This document shows, piece by piece, positions 1 through 6,332 of a stretch of 8,019 nt of DNA. This DNA is from an uncultured Opitutia bacterium (GTDB lineage: Bacteria > Verrucomicrobiota > Verrucomicrobiia > Opitutales > UBA953). Every line of letters begins with the position of its first letter. Position 1 is the stretch's first letter. A model generated the notes under the pieces. It made no database searches. It saw only the letters and a program-made list of their open reading frames with translations, and was not told the origin of the DNA. The stretch lies in contig CAIXQT010000389.1 of the NCBI GenBank assembly GCA_903921665.1, positions 1 to 8,019 of the forward strand, in the 5' to 3' direction. A program made the position numbers and the translations under genes.

Positions 1-158
1 TGAGGGGAGGCCTCCTTGAGCTGCTTGAGCGCGGTAGCCTTGCCGTCGTCGTCCGGGACCACCGGAGCAATCAGCCCCGGACTAAGATAAGCGGTCGCAC
101 CCACGGCGAGCAGGAGCGCACCAAGGATGATGAGGATGATGTCCTTGCGGGAATTCAT
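1..158 (-). CDS. Amuc_1099-family pilus-like protein, N-terminal fragment (partial)
   Basis: Only the first 52 codons are inside the window; the gene continues past the left edge. The protein starts MNSRKDIILIILGALLLAVG, which gives a short basic N-terminus followed by one membrane segment at about residues 7-25. After that comes a Pro/Asp stretch and a Lys-rich helix. This is the shape of a bitopic inner-membrane protein with its bulk in the periplasm. The gene starts 12 bases after the stop of the Amuc_1100-like gene, so it is the fourth gene of the same operon. In Akkermansia the gene following Amuc_1100 in transcription order is Amuc_1099, another pilus-like protein. The assignment therefore rests on position and the N-terminal anchor, because the fragment is too short for a sequence-based call. 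No clear Shine-Dalgarno sequence precedes the ATG. Confidence 0.6.
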   Translation of the reverse strand, partial: MNSRKDIILIILGALLLAVGATAYLSPGLIAPVVPDDDGKATALKQLKEASP

Positions 159-170
159 GTCCGGGATGCT

Positions 171-1265
171 TTATTTCTTAGGTTCGCCTTCGGCAGGGGC
201 CGCCGGCTTCTCCTCGGGAATGGAAAGGTAGTCCACCTGCACGACGAAGGTGGAAAGCTTGCGCGGCACGACCAAGACGCGCTTGTCTTCGGTGCTGGCC
301 GACTTAGCGCCACTGGCAGGAATGACAGGGTCGTCGCGGAAGAAATTACCGAGGACGGACGGAGCGGCGGCGTTGGACGCGGCGGCGAGAGAGGCCGTGG
401 AGGAGGAGAGCAGCTTCTGCACCTCGGGCGTGGATACGCCGACGTCGATCGAGGAGATCGCGAAGGGCCGGCCGGAGTTGCGGACCTTGTTCACGAACGT
501 GCGAAGCGTCGGCGTGTAGGCCACGAAGCGGACACGGAAGGAAGTGGTCTCGACGAGGTCGCGACGATCAAAAGTCCGGGCGGCGACGAACTCGTCGGTC
601 TCGTTGCGAGAGGTGTCCGGCTCAGGGCCATAGGTACCAGCGCCAGGCTTGCCTTCGGGGATCAGCACGAACGTCTCGACGGGCTCACGATCGATGGACT
701 CGATCAGCAAGGGAGAGCCGGCGGGGCGTGAGTCGACGAGCTGACGGACGAGGAAATCGATGATCTGACGCTGCTGGTCGACCTTCTGGAATTCGCGCTT
801 AGGCGAAGTCCCTTGGTTGTGGATATAGCGGTGGAAACCGAAAGCCGTCGGATCAGATGGCGAAAGCTTGATGCCACTGTCGGCGGCGAGCTTGCGCCAA
901 CCATCGACAGATTCACGGAGCAAGGCGCTCAGTTCGGCGGAATTCGCGAAAGGCTTGCCCTTGATGGCGAGTTCCGGATTGCCGGAGATGGCGACCCGCA
1001 AGGAACCGAGGTGGGCTTCAAGGGCCTTCACGTCTTCGGCGGCCTTGGCGACATTATCCTCATTCAGCGAGATGGCCGGCTCCCCCGGCACAAAGGCATG
1101 CCCCTGAAGCAAGGCGGACTGATCCTTATGGGCGCGCTGAAGCAACAGGTCGGAAGAATGGCCGCCGCGGTAAGCCAGGAAAGCGAAGGCGCAACCCGCG
1201 ACGAACGCGACGGCCAGAGCGATGAGCAGCAGGTTGAACCCGAGGTTTTTCTTGAAATTCTGCAT
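171..1265 (-). CDS. Amuc_1100-family pilus-like protein
   Basis: This 364-residue protein is likely an inner-membrane-anchored periplasmic component of a type IV pilus-like machine, comparable in place to PilO. It has a basic N-terminus (K5, K6), one hydrophobic segment at about 8-32, and a helical, probably coiled-coil stretch at about 65-90. Two alpha/beta regions follow (about 160-205 and 235-280), then an Ala/Ser-rich linker (about 285-325) and a last strand segment (about 330-348). The FGFHRY motif at 142-147 and the closing VPRKLSTFVVQVDYL segment resemble matching parts of Akkermansia Amuc_1100 as I remember it, though this protein is about 45 residues longer. The tail is Pro/Ala/Glu/Lys-rich and low in complexity. 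The Amuc_1101-like stop lies only 3 bases upstream, which fits operon expression and perhaps coupled translation. VAGC at 22-25 could pass for a lipobox, but the hydrophobic stretch continues beyond it, so a membrane anchor is preferred. Akkermansia Amuc_1100 is known as a TLR2-activating protein; nothing here shows this homolog shares that effect. Confidence 0.8.
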   Translation of the reverse strand: MQNFKKNLGFNLLLIALAVAFVAGCAFAFLAYRGGHSSDLLLQRAHKDQSALLQGHAFVPGEPAISLNEDNVAKAAEDVKALEAHLGSLRVAISGNPELAIKGKPFANSAELSALLRESVDGWRKLAADSGIKLSPSDPTAFGFHRYIHNQGTSPKREFQKVDQQRQIIDFLVRQLVDSRPAGSPLLIESIDREPVETFVLIPEGKPGAGTYGPEPDTSRNETDEFVAARTFDRRDLVETTSFRVRFVAYTPTLRTFVNKVRNSGRPFAISSIDVGVSTPEVQKLLSSSTASLAAASNAAAPSVLGNFFRDDPVIPASGAKSASTEDKRVLVVPRKLSTFVVQVDYLSIPEEKPAAPAEGEPKK

Positions 1266-1268
1266 GAC

Positions 1269-2999
1269 TTAGAGGGCCTTGTCCTTACGGATGAGGAGAG
1301 TGAGGGTCGCCTTAGGGGTCATGCGAATCACGGTCTTGTTGTCGGAGGCCTTGAGAGTCTGGTCAGTGACGACGATTTCATTCTCCGGCACGGAGCTGAC
1401 GTACGGAGACTTGCGGACGACCTCCAGCAGTCGGCCGATGTTGGCCTTTTCCGCCTGCGCGCGGTACTGCGGCACTTCGAGCGGCACGTCGGTGAAAAGG
1501 AAGCGCACCGAGATGATGACCTTGGTGACGACGACCGGCGCAGGCGCGGGCTGGCCTTCGGCGACCGGAGCCGCCGGGAGCGTCTCGTACTTCACGTGCA
1601 TCTCCTCGATCCAGGTATTCTTACAGGTACCGATGCGATCCTGCAGGTCGCCCAGGAAGGCCGGCCAGTTGGAGCGGTTCGTGACCACGAATTCGAGTTC
1701 CTTGGCCTTGGCGGCGAGGTCGGCGGCCTTCTTCCTGGACTCCTCGATGGTCGCACGACGGGCGGCGAGTTCGGCCTGACGGCCTTGGATGACGGCGGTC
1801 TGCTGGCGATTCCAGTTTTCGGCGTCGGCGAAAGCCAGCCAGACGCAGAACGGGGCCAGCGCGGCCAACGCGGCGGCGGCGATCAGACGAGGCTTGCGCG
1901 CGTCAAAGGCCTGCTGGGAGGCGATATCACGCGGGATCAGGTTGACGCCGATCGGCTGAGGCAGGATGAGGCGGGCGGCTTCGCCGATGACCTCGGTGAT
2001 CTGATACTTGGCGCGCTCGAGCTGCTCGGGATTGATTCCTGCGCCCGGAGTGATGACCGCCGAAGGATCGAATACTTCGACCGGCAGACGCAGGGTCTCG
2101 CACAGCTGCTCGGAAAGACCAGGGACCTGCGAACCGCGGCCGGTGACGAGGATGCGGGCCGGCTGACGGCCGTTGGTGCCGCGGCGCACGTTGATGAGGC
2201 GACGATTGATATCCTGGGCCAGGCGACGGATGAAGGTCTGCGCGTTGGCCTGGAGGACGGCTACCTGCGGATCGGACTCCGCAAGCTGTACGATGCCGGA
2301 GAAATAACCGACCTTGATGGCTTCGGACACCGCGAACGGCTGGCCCGTGTTATCCGACACGCCTTGCGTGAGCAGATTGCCGCCGATGTTGGTGGCGGAC
2401 TGGATGTTGACGCCCCCGGGGCCGACGAAACTGAGCGTGGTCGAGCGAGCGCCCACGTTGACGATGAGGGCCTCCTCCGCGGCCGAACCGCCGGCCAGAC
2501 GGAACGCCTGACTGTCAAGCAGCGGGGCGGCCTGGATCGACATCGGGCGCAGCCCGGTCGAGGTGACCATGGTCGCGATCTTGGTCGCGACCTCGGTGCG
2601 CAAGGCAAAGAGAAGCACCTCGGCTTCGACGCCGTCCGAAGCCATGACTTGGCTGTCCCAGATGACTTCGTTCAGCGGATAAGGAATGGCGTTCTGGGCT
2701 TCGAAGGCGACGATCTGCGCCTGACGGGCGCGTTCGACCTGCGGCACCTTGAGCGGCTTCTGCAACAGCAGGAAAGCGGGCGCGATGACCGTGACGCGTC
2801 CCTTGAGTTCGTGCGCGTTGACCAGGTTCGCCAAGGCGGCGATCGCGGCGTTCAACCACTCGTCGTCACCCGTCAATCCGGGGGTGATTTCTTCGACGTA
2901 GAACTGCTCAAGCACCAGGCTGCCGGACACGGCGGAGAACTGGGAGACCGAGACGTTAGACGCGGCAAGATTGACGATGGTGGCCTTTTTCTGGCTCAT
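1269..2999 (-). CDS. Amuc_1101-family PilM-like protein, PilM-PilN fusion
   Basis: This 576-residue protein joins a cytoplasmic PilM-like actin fold to a PilN-like membrane protein. Residues 1-340 look like PilM. IPYPLNEVIWDSQV at 105-118 matches the PilM signature around IPFPxDEV, VNVGARSTTLSFV at 180-192 sits at the second phosphate motif, and ILVTGRGSQVPGL at 283-295 sits at the adenosine motif. Residues 351-358 read GVNLIPRD, the typical opening of PilN. A membrane segment (about 371-390), a charged coiled coil (about 395-438) and a periplasmic alpha/beta domain (about 440-576) follow. In other bacteria PilM binds the cytoplasmic tail of PilN; here the two are covalently joined. The start was placed at the ATG before SQKKATIV. 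The frame stays open 56 codons further upstream, but that stretch is a Pro/Ser-rich shadow lying over the preceding gene. No clear Shine-Dalgarno sequence is seen. The usual acidic residues of the phosphate motifs are Asn (N10 and N181), so ATP hydrolysis is doubtful. Confidence 0.85.
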   Translation of the reverse strand: MSQKKATIVNLAASNVSVSQFSAVSGSLVLEQFYVEEITPGLTGDDEWLNAAIAALANLVNAHELKGRVTVIAPAFLLLQKPLKVPQVERARQAQIVAFEAQNAIPYPLNEVIWDSQVMASDGVEAEVLLFALRTEVATKIATMVTSTGLRPMSIQAAPLLDSQAFRLAGGSAAEEALIVNVGARSTTLSFVGPGGVNIQSATNIGGNLLTQGVSDNTGQPFAVSEAIKVGYFSGIVQLAESDPQVAVLQANAQTFIRRLAQDINRRLINVRRGTNGRQPARILVTGRGSQVPGLSEQLCETLRLPVEVFDPSAVITPGAGINPEQLERAKYQITEVIGEAARLILPQPIGVNLIPRDIASQQAFDARKPRLIAAAALAALAPFCVWLAFADAENWNRQQTAVIQGRQAELAARRATIEESRKKAADLAAKAKELEFVVTNRSNWPAFLGDLQDRIGTCKNTWIEEMHVKYETLPAAPVAEGQPAPAPVVVTKVIISVRFLFTDVPLEVPQYRAQAEKANIGRLLEVVRKSPYVSSVPENEIVVTDQTLKASDNKTVIRMTPKATLTLLIRKDKAL

Positions 3000-3018
3000 G
3001 CGTAAACAGAAAGGGGGG

Positions 3019-3738
3019 TTAGCGGGCGGCGGTGTCTTCCCGGAGGAACTCGGGGGCCGGCGAACCTTGGGGGACGGTGTCGAAGATCGCGTAGGGGACA
3101 AGGTACTGGGGGCGAAGCATGCCGGCGTTGGCGGAGACGCCGCGGTCAGCCAGATCGCGCGCGCCATCGAACGCCTGCTTGTTAGCGAACTGCTTGTGGA
3201 CGGCAGCCTGCATGTCCGGAGAGAGGCGCCCGGCCTCCGTGTAGAGGGGAACCTCGGTGCCGCCGACTTCGAGCTGCACGTAATAGTAATCAGGCTGCAT
3301 CTTGAGACGATCGCGCTTCACGATATCGCCGGGCAGATAGAAATAAACCGAGCGAGGGGAGTTGACCTCCATCGTGAGGACGGTGGCCGTGGACCGGTAA
3401 TAGGAAAACTCGGAAGCCTCTTTGGCGGCGAGCGGCTTGAAGATCTGCGTGACGGTCACCTTGATCTTATCCACCCACTGCTTGTTCGCGGCTTTCTTCC
3501 CGGCCTGGTCCTCGGTCGCGGTCTTGGTTTCCGGATTAAAATTAGCCTGCAGCTCGACCTGCATGCGGATCCAATCGTGCTTCTGGCCGCCGATTTTGGT
3601 CGGATCGAAATGGACGGAGCGCACGACCACAGGGCTTTTGCCGCCCCCCCCTTCGGCCTTCGTCGCCTGGGCTAAAACGCAGGATACGGACAGGCAGAAA
3701 GCCATTACGCTGGCAAAAACAGCATGTACTTGGGGCAT
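3019..3738 (-). CDS. Amuc_1102-family pilus-like secreted protein
   Basis: This is the first gene of the pilus operon, 239 residues from the chosen ATG. The N-terminus has a hydrophobic core (about 6-22) ending in VLA before Q24, which fits a signal peptidase I site. The mature protein would therefore be periplasmic or exported. A short Gly run (about 30-33) precedes a beta-rich region with VVVRSVHFDP, WIRMQVELQANFNPE and IKVTVTQIF, consistent with a small beta-sandwich. A helical segment around YTEAGRLSPDMQAAVHKQFANK and a Pro-rich tail follow. I know no enzymatic motif in it. The family call comes from gene order, size and general shape, as in the Akkermansia Amuc_1102-1098 cluster. A TTG start at 3783 would add 15 residues before the signal peptide and is less likely. 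An ATG at 3705 would cut the signal peptide short. The PilM-PilN fusion follows after 19 bases. Confidence 0.7.
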   Translation of the reverse strand: MPQVHAVFASVMAFCLSVSCVLAQATKAEGGGGKSPVVVRSVHFDPTKIGGQKHDWIRMQVELQANFNPETKTATEDQAGKKAANKQWVDKIKVTVTQIFKPLAAKEASEFSYYRSTATVLTMEVNSPRSVYFYLPGDIVKRDRLKMQPDYYYVQLEVGGTEVPLYTEAGRLSPDMQAAVHKQFANKQAFDGARDLADRGVSANAGMLRPQYLVPYAIFDTVPQGSPAPEFLREDTAAR

Positions 3739-3800
3739 GGGGAGAGGGAATCTGTCCCCCTTGGTCACCAGTGGCAAACGCAAAAAAACCGCCCGATGGG

Positions 3801-3810
3801 AACAATTGTT
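3801..3810. repeat. Short perfect palindrome AACAATTGTT
   Basis: This 10-base self-complementary sequence abuts the longer inverted repeat at 3811-3831 with no gap. It could be a second half of a composite operator or part of a promoter. It could equally be chance, since a 10-base palindrome is short. No function is claimed. Confidence 0.4.
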
Positions 3811-3831
3811 AGATGCAAATTACTTGCATCT
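3811..3831. promoter_or_regulatory. Candidate Zur/Fur-family operator (inverted repeat)
   Basis: Perfect 8-base arms AGATGCAA and TTGCATCT are separated by ATTAC. Centred on T3821, the inner 19 bases have a 9-1-9 arrangement with one mismatched pair, the usual geometry of sites bound by Fur-superfamily dimers. It ends 29 bases before the ATG of the metal-binding protein gene, where a bound repressor could block transcription. Zur repression of znu operons is well established in other phyla; the exact site sequence in this lineage is not known to me. It lies 72 bases from the start of the divergent pilus operon and could in principle affect that as well. Confidence 0.55.
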
Positions 3832-3860
3832 GCCACCGGTCGCGATGAGCGTTGCACGAG

Positions 3861-4745
3861 ATGCTTCGCTTCTTTGCAGCCTTGATCTTCTGCGCCACTC
3901 CGTGGCTCGGCGGTCAGGCCTATGCGCAAGAAAAACCGGTCGTGGTATCAAGCTTCAGCATCATCGAAGATTGGGTTCAAGTACTTGGAGGTAAAGGACT
4001 TGAATCGATAAGCATCGTTCCTCGCCGCAGCGAGGCGCACGGCTTCCAGCTCAGCCCCCGCAACGTGAAAGACCTGCGTCGCGCGACCTTGATCGTCGCC
4101 TTGAGCCCGGATTTCGAACCCTGGCTCGCCGCTTGGGGTAAGGCGAACCAACGCACCCACTCTATCCTCTGGCTCCATGGCGGAGCCGAAGCCCGTGCGG
4201 CACACGTTTGCACCGATATCCCACACGACTGGACGGACCCCAAGGAAGTGAAGAAAATGGTGAAATCGCTGGCCGAACGTCTGCAAAAAATCGGAGGGGG
4301 TATTTATACGCAAAATGCTTACCAACAATATCTTAAAGAGATAGATGCCGTGGATAATGAGCTTGGCCGGCTCTTCGGTCAAATCGCCCCTGAGCAAAGG
4401 GTCTTCATTTCCCATCATGCCAACCTCGGGCATTTCGCCAAACACTTCGGTCTCACCGTTGCCGGCACGATTATCGCAAGCGGGTCTGGAGAGTCAGCCG
4501 ATCCTTCCGCTCGCCACTTTTCCGAGCTGCTCGCCTTGATCCGAAAACAGAAAATCGGCGTCATCGTCACGGACGCAGGGCAGAATGACGCCTTCGCGCG
4601 GAGGTTGACCGAAGACGCCGGGTTGCCTCCCCCACTCTCCCTTTCCTTCGAATACCTTGAGCCGCTTGGCCGACCCGGAGACACCTGGTCCTCGATGATG
4701 CTCACCAACGGCAAACGGCTGCATCAGGCCCTGCTCCTGAAATGA
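3861..4745 (+). CDS. znuA: Metal (probably zinc) ABC transporter substrate-binding protein, ZnuA/TroA family
   Basis: This 294-residue periplasmic protein captures a divalent metal and delivers it to the membrane permease. It has a signal peptide (1-22, cleavage after AYA). The cluster A-I ligands are visible: H60 in EAHGFQLSP, H122 in IPHDWTDP, and H185/H186 in SHHANLGHFAKHFGL. E267 in YLEPLG stands where many relatives have Asp. A His at the third site, rather than the Glu of manganese binders such as PsaA, favours zinc. The long His-rich loop of many ZnuA proteins is absent, so specificity remains an inference. ATG 3861 was chosen because the signal peptide begins there; a TTG at 3852 would add three residues. 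No clear Shine-Dalgarno sequence is seen. The stop overlaps the ATPase start in an ATGA. Base composition is lower in GC than the two genes that follow (about 46% by hand count over 4261-4380). Confidence 0.85.
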   Translation: MLRFFAALIFCATPWLGGQAYAQEKPVVVSSFSIIEDWVQVLGGKGLESISIVPRRSEAHGFQLSPRNVKDLRRATLIVALSPDFEPWLAAWGKANQRTHSILWLHGGAEARAAHVCTDIPHDWTDPKEVKKMVKSLAERLQKIGGGIYTQNAYQQYLKEIDAVDNELGRLFGQIAPEQRVFISHHANLGHFAKHFGLTVAGTIIASGSGESADPSARHFSELLALIRKQKIGVIVTDAGQNDAFARRLTEDAGLPPPLSLSFEYLEPLGRPGDTWSSMMLTNGKRLHQALLLK

Positions 4746-5527
4746 GCAAGGCCCTCGACGCCCTCTCCCGCCATCTCGGCGAGGTGGTCTTCTCGGTCCT
4801 GCCTTCGATACCCTATGCGCAGAAGGACAAGGATGGATGCTCGGGAGTCGCCGTCGCGGCCAAAGAGCTCTCCGCGGCCGCCCGACCTGACGGACCGATC
4901 GCCTTCCACGCCGCGACCTTCGAGATTCCCTGCGGCTGCCGGACGGCGCTCATCGGCCCTAACGGCTCGGGAAAATCCACGCTCCTGCGCGTGCTCGCCG
5001 GCCTCACGCCGATCCACTCGGGCGAAGCGCGGGTCGCCGGCGAATCCCCGCGCCTCGGCCGCAGCCGCATCGCCTACCTCGGCCAGCGGCCGCATCTCAC
5101 CGAACTCTTCCCGCTCAAGCTCCGTCGTCTCATCCAGATGGGCACCTACGCCCATCATGGATGGTTCGAAGAATGTCAGCACGGCGACGAAGCCATCGAC
5201 CTCGCGCTGGCGCGTCTCGGGCTGACCGAGCTGGCGGAGCGTCCGGTCCATACGCTGTCCGGCGGACAGCTGCAACGGGCGCTCATCGCGCGCGCCGTCG
5301 TGCAGGGCGCCGAGATCCTGCTGCTCGACGAGCCGTACGCGGCCCTCGACCAGCCGAGCCGCGAAATCATCGACCGCTTCCTCTTCGAGCAAGGCCACGC
5401 CTTCACCGTCGTGATGGCGACGCACGACCCGGCCGACCTCGGCCGCTTCGACCGCATCCTCGAGATGCGCGACGGCACCGTCGTCACCCGCCACGCCTGC
5501 TCCGGCCATGACCATCGCCATGCTTGA
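4742..5527 (+). CDS. znuC: Metal (probably zinc) ABC transporter ATP-binding protein, ZnuC family
   Basis: This 261-residue cytoplasmic ATPase powers metal import. All ABC motifs are present in order: Walker A GPNGSGKS (72-79), Q-loop Q115 in AYLGQRPHL, signature LSGGQ (172-176), Walker B ILLLDEP with E197 (192-198), D-loop ALD (201-203) and H-loop H228 in MATHD. It should therefore be active as a dimer. It overlaps the znuA stop by four bases (ATGA) and the permease start by 20 bases, which indicates tight translational coupling. Two features are unusual. About 35 residues precede the point where most family members begin (here near VAVAAKELS). The C-terminus ends in a His-rich tail, with H251, H256, H258 and H260, which could bind metal. 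No internal ATG would remove the extension. The family also includes manganese and iron importers, so zinc is inferred from the binding protein. Confidence 0.88.
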   Translation: MSKALDALSRHLGEVVFSVLPSIPYAQKDKDGCSGVAVAAKELSAAARPDGPIAFHAATFEIPCGCRTALIGPNGSGKSTLLRVLAGLTPIHSGEARVAGESPRLGRSRIAYLGQRPHLTELFPLKLRRLIQMGTYAHHGWFEECQHGDEAIDLALARLGLTELAERPVHTLSGGQLQRALIARAVVQGAEILLLDEPYAALDQPSREIIDRFLFEQGHAFTVVMATHDPADLGRFDRILEMRDGTVVTRHACSGHDHRHA

Positions 5528-6332
5528 CCTGCTGACCCAGCCGCTGGCTGAACCTTTTTTCGTGCGGGCGCTCATCGCGATCGCGCTCTGCGGGGCGACC
5601 TGCGCCTGCCTCGGCGCCTACGTCGTCCTCCGTCGGATGGCCTTCGTGAGCACCGCGCTCACGCATTCCATCCTGCCCGGGGTGATCGGCGCCATTCTCC
5701 TCGGCTTCTCGCCTTATCTCGGCGCGCTCGCCGCCGCCCTGCTGACCGCCGCCGGCGCGGCCTGGCTGGCCTCGCGCCGAGGCACGAGCGAAGACAGCGC
5801 CGTGGGGGTCATGCTTTCGGTGATGTTCGCGGCCGGCGTGGCGCTCATGCAACAGGCCAATTCTTGGCGCGACTTCGCCGGGCTTCTCTTCGGCAGCGTC
5901 TTGTCGGTCGGCGGCGATGACCTCGCGGTCATCGGCGCCACGGCCGCCTTGGTGCTCTTCGGCTTGCGCGCCTTGCACAAGGAACTCGAGCTGGCGTCTT
6001 TCGACGAAGAGTATGCGGCGCTGCTGGGCGCCCGGCCGGCGCTCATGCGGGTCGTGCTGCTCGTGCTCGTGGCGCTCGGCTCCGTGGCCTGCGTCCGCCT
6101 CGTCGGCGCGCTGCTCACGACCGCCCTCTTCGTCATCCCCGCCGCGACCGGCGTGCTCCTCGGACGCACCCTGCCTCAGGTGATGGCCTGGGGCGCCGGC
6201 TGCGCGCTCCTAGGCGGCGTCAGCGGCCTGTATCTTTCTTACTACGCTCCGGCGGTGCCGTCGGGCGCCGGCATCGTGCTCTGCTGCGCGCTGCCCTACC
6301 TGGGCGCGCGGCTCTTCGCTCCGCGCCGCTGA
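5508..6332 (+). CDS. znuB: Metal (probably zinc) ABC transporter permease, ZnuB / ABC-3 family
   Basis: This 274-residue inner-membrane permease forms the metal channel, probably as a homodimer. Hydrophobic segments at about 18-40, 56-66, 70-90, 97-116, 138-154, 181-205, 206-219, 226-246 and 252-270 fit the eight or nine helices of the family. Conserved pieces are visible: LGAYVVLRRMAFVSTALTHS (35-54) with H53 on the family's ALxHxxLPG motif, LLFGSVLSV (126-134), FDEEYAALLG (165-174), and VRLVGALLTTALFVIPAATG (196-215). The ATG at 5508 overlaps znuC by 20 bases. An in-frame ATG at 5520 (MLDLL) is an equally possible start that would shorten it by four residues. The order binding protein, ATPase, permease makes a complete importer. 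The stop codon directly abuts the stop of the convergent gene at 6333, leaving no space for an intergenic terminator. Confidence 0.9.
   Translation: MTIAMLDLLTQPLAEPFFVRALIAIALCGATCACLGAYVVLRRMAFVSTALTHSILPGVIGAILLGFSPYLGALAAALLTAAGAAWLASRRGTSEDSAVGVMLSVMFAAGVALMQQANSWRDFAGLLFGSVLSVGGDDLAVIGATAALVLFGLRALHKELELASFDEEYAALLGARPALMRVVLLVLVALGSVACVRLVGALLTTALFVIPAATGVLLGRTLPQVMAWGAGCALLGGVSGLYLSYYAPAVPSGAGIVLCCALPYLGARLFAPRR

Larger units (their letters stand above)
3739..3860. promoter_or_regulatory. Divergent intergenic region, pilus operon versus metal-transport operon
   Basis: These 122 bases separate the start of the pilus operon (minus strand) from the start of the metal transporter (plus strand), so both promoters should lie here. 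The region is richer in A and T than its flanks, with an A-run at 3782-3788. It contains two abutting palindromes at 3801-3810 and 3811-3831. I could not find a convincing -35/-10 pair with good spacing on either strand, so no promoter is pinned down. No terminator-like hairpin with a U-tract is seen, as expected between divergent genes. Confidence 0.6.

Noticed and set aside
813..3005. A 730-codon open frame on the plus strand, the longest in the window, antisense to the PilM-PilN fusion and part of the Amuc_1100-like gene.
   Set aside because: It lies in exact codon register opposite both minus-strand genes. Stops there would require TTA, CTA or TCA codons in the real genes, which are rare at this GC content. 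Its translation is Arg/Gly/Asp-rich without domains, and the minus-strand proteins show clear family motifs.
3000..3167. Upstream extension of the PilM-PilN frame by 56 codons.
   Set aside because: It overlaps the end of the Amuc_1102-like gene and reads as Pro/Ser-rich low complexity. The ATG at 2999 starts directly before a normal PilM-like N-terminus.
3641..3653. Run of C residues as a possible phase-variation tract in the Amuc_1102-like gene.
   Set aside because: It simply encodes a short Gly stretch just after the signal peptide. The frame is intact and the run is only modestly long; one sequence cannot show length variation.
4724..5575. A 283-codon minus-strand frame opposite znuC.
   Set aside because: The plus-strand frame carries every ABC ATPase motif; the antisense product has no recognisable domain.
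5484..5978. Minus-strand frame opposite the permease gene.
   Set aside because: The product is charged low-complexity sequence antisense to a clear membrane permease.
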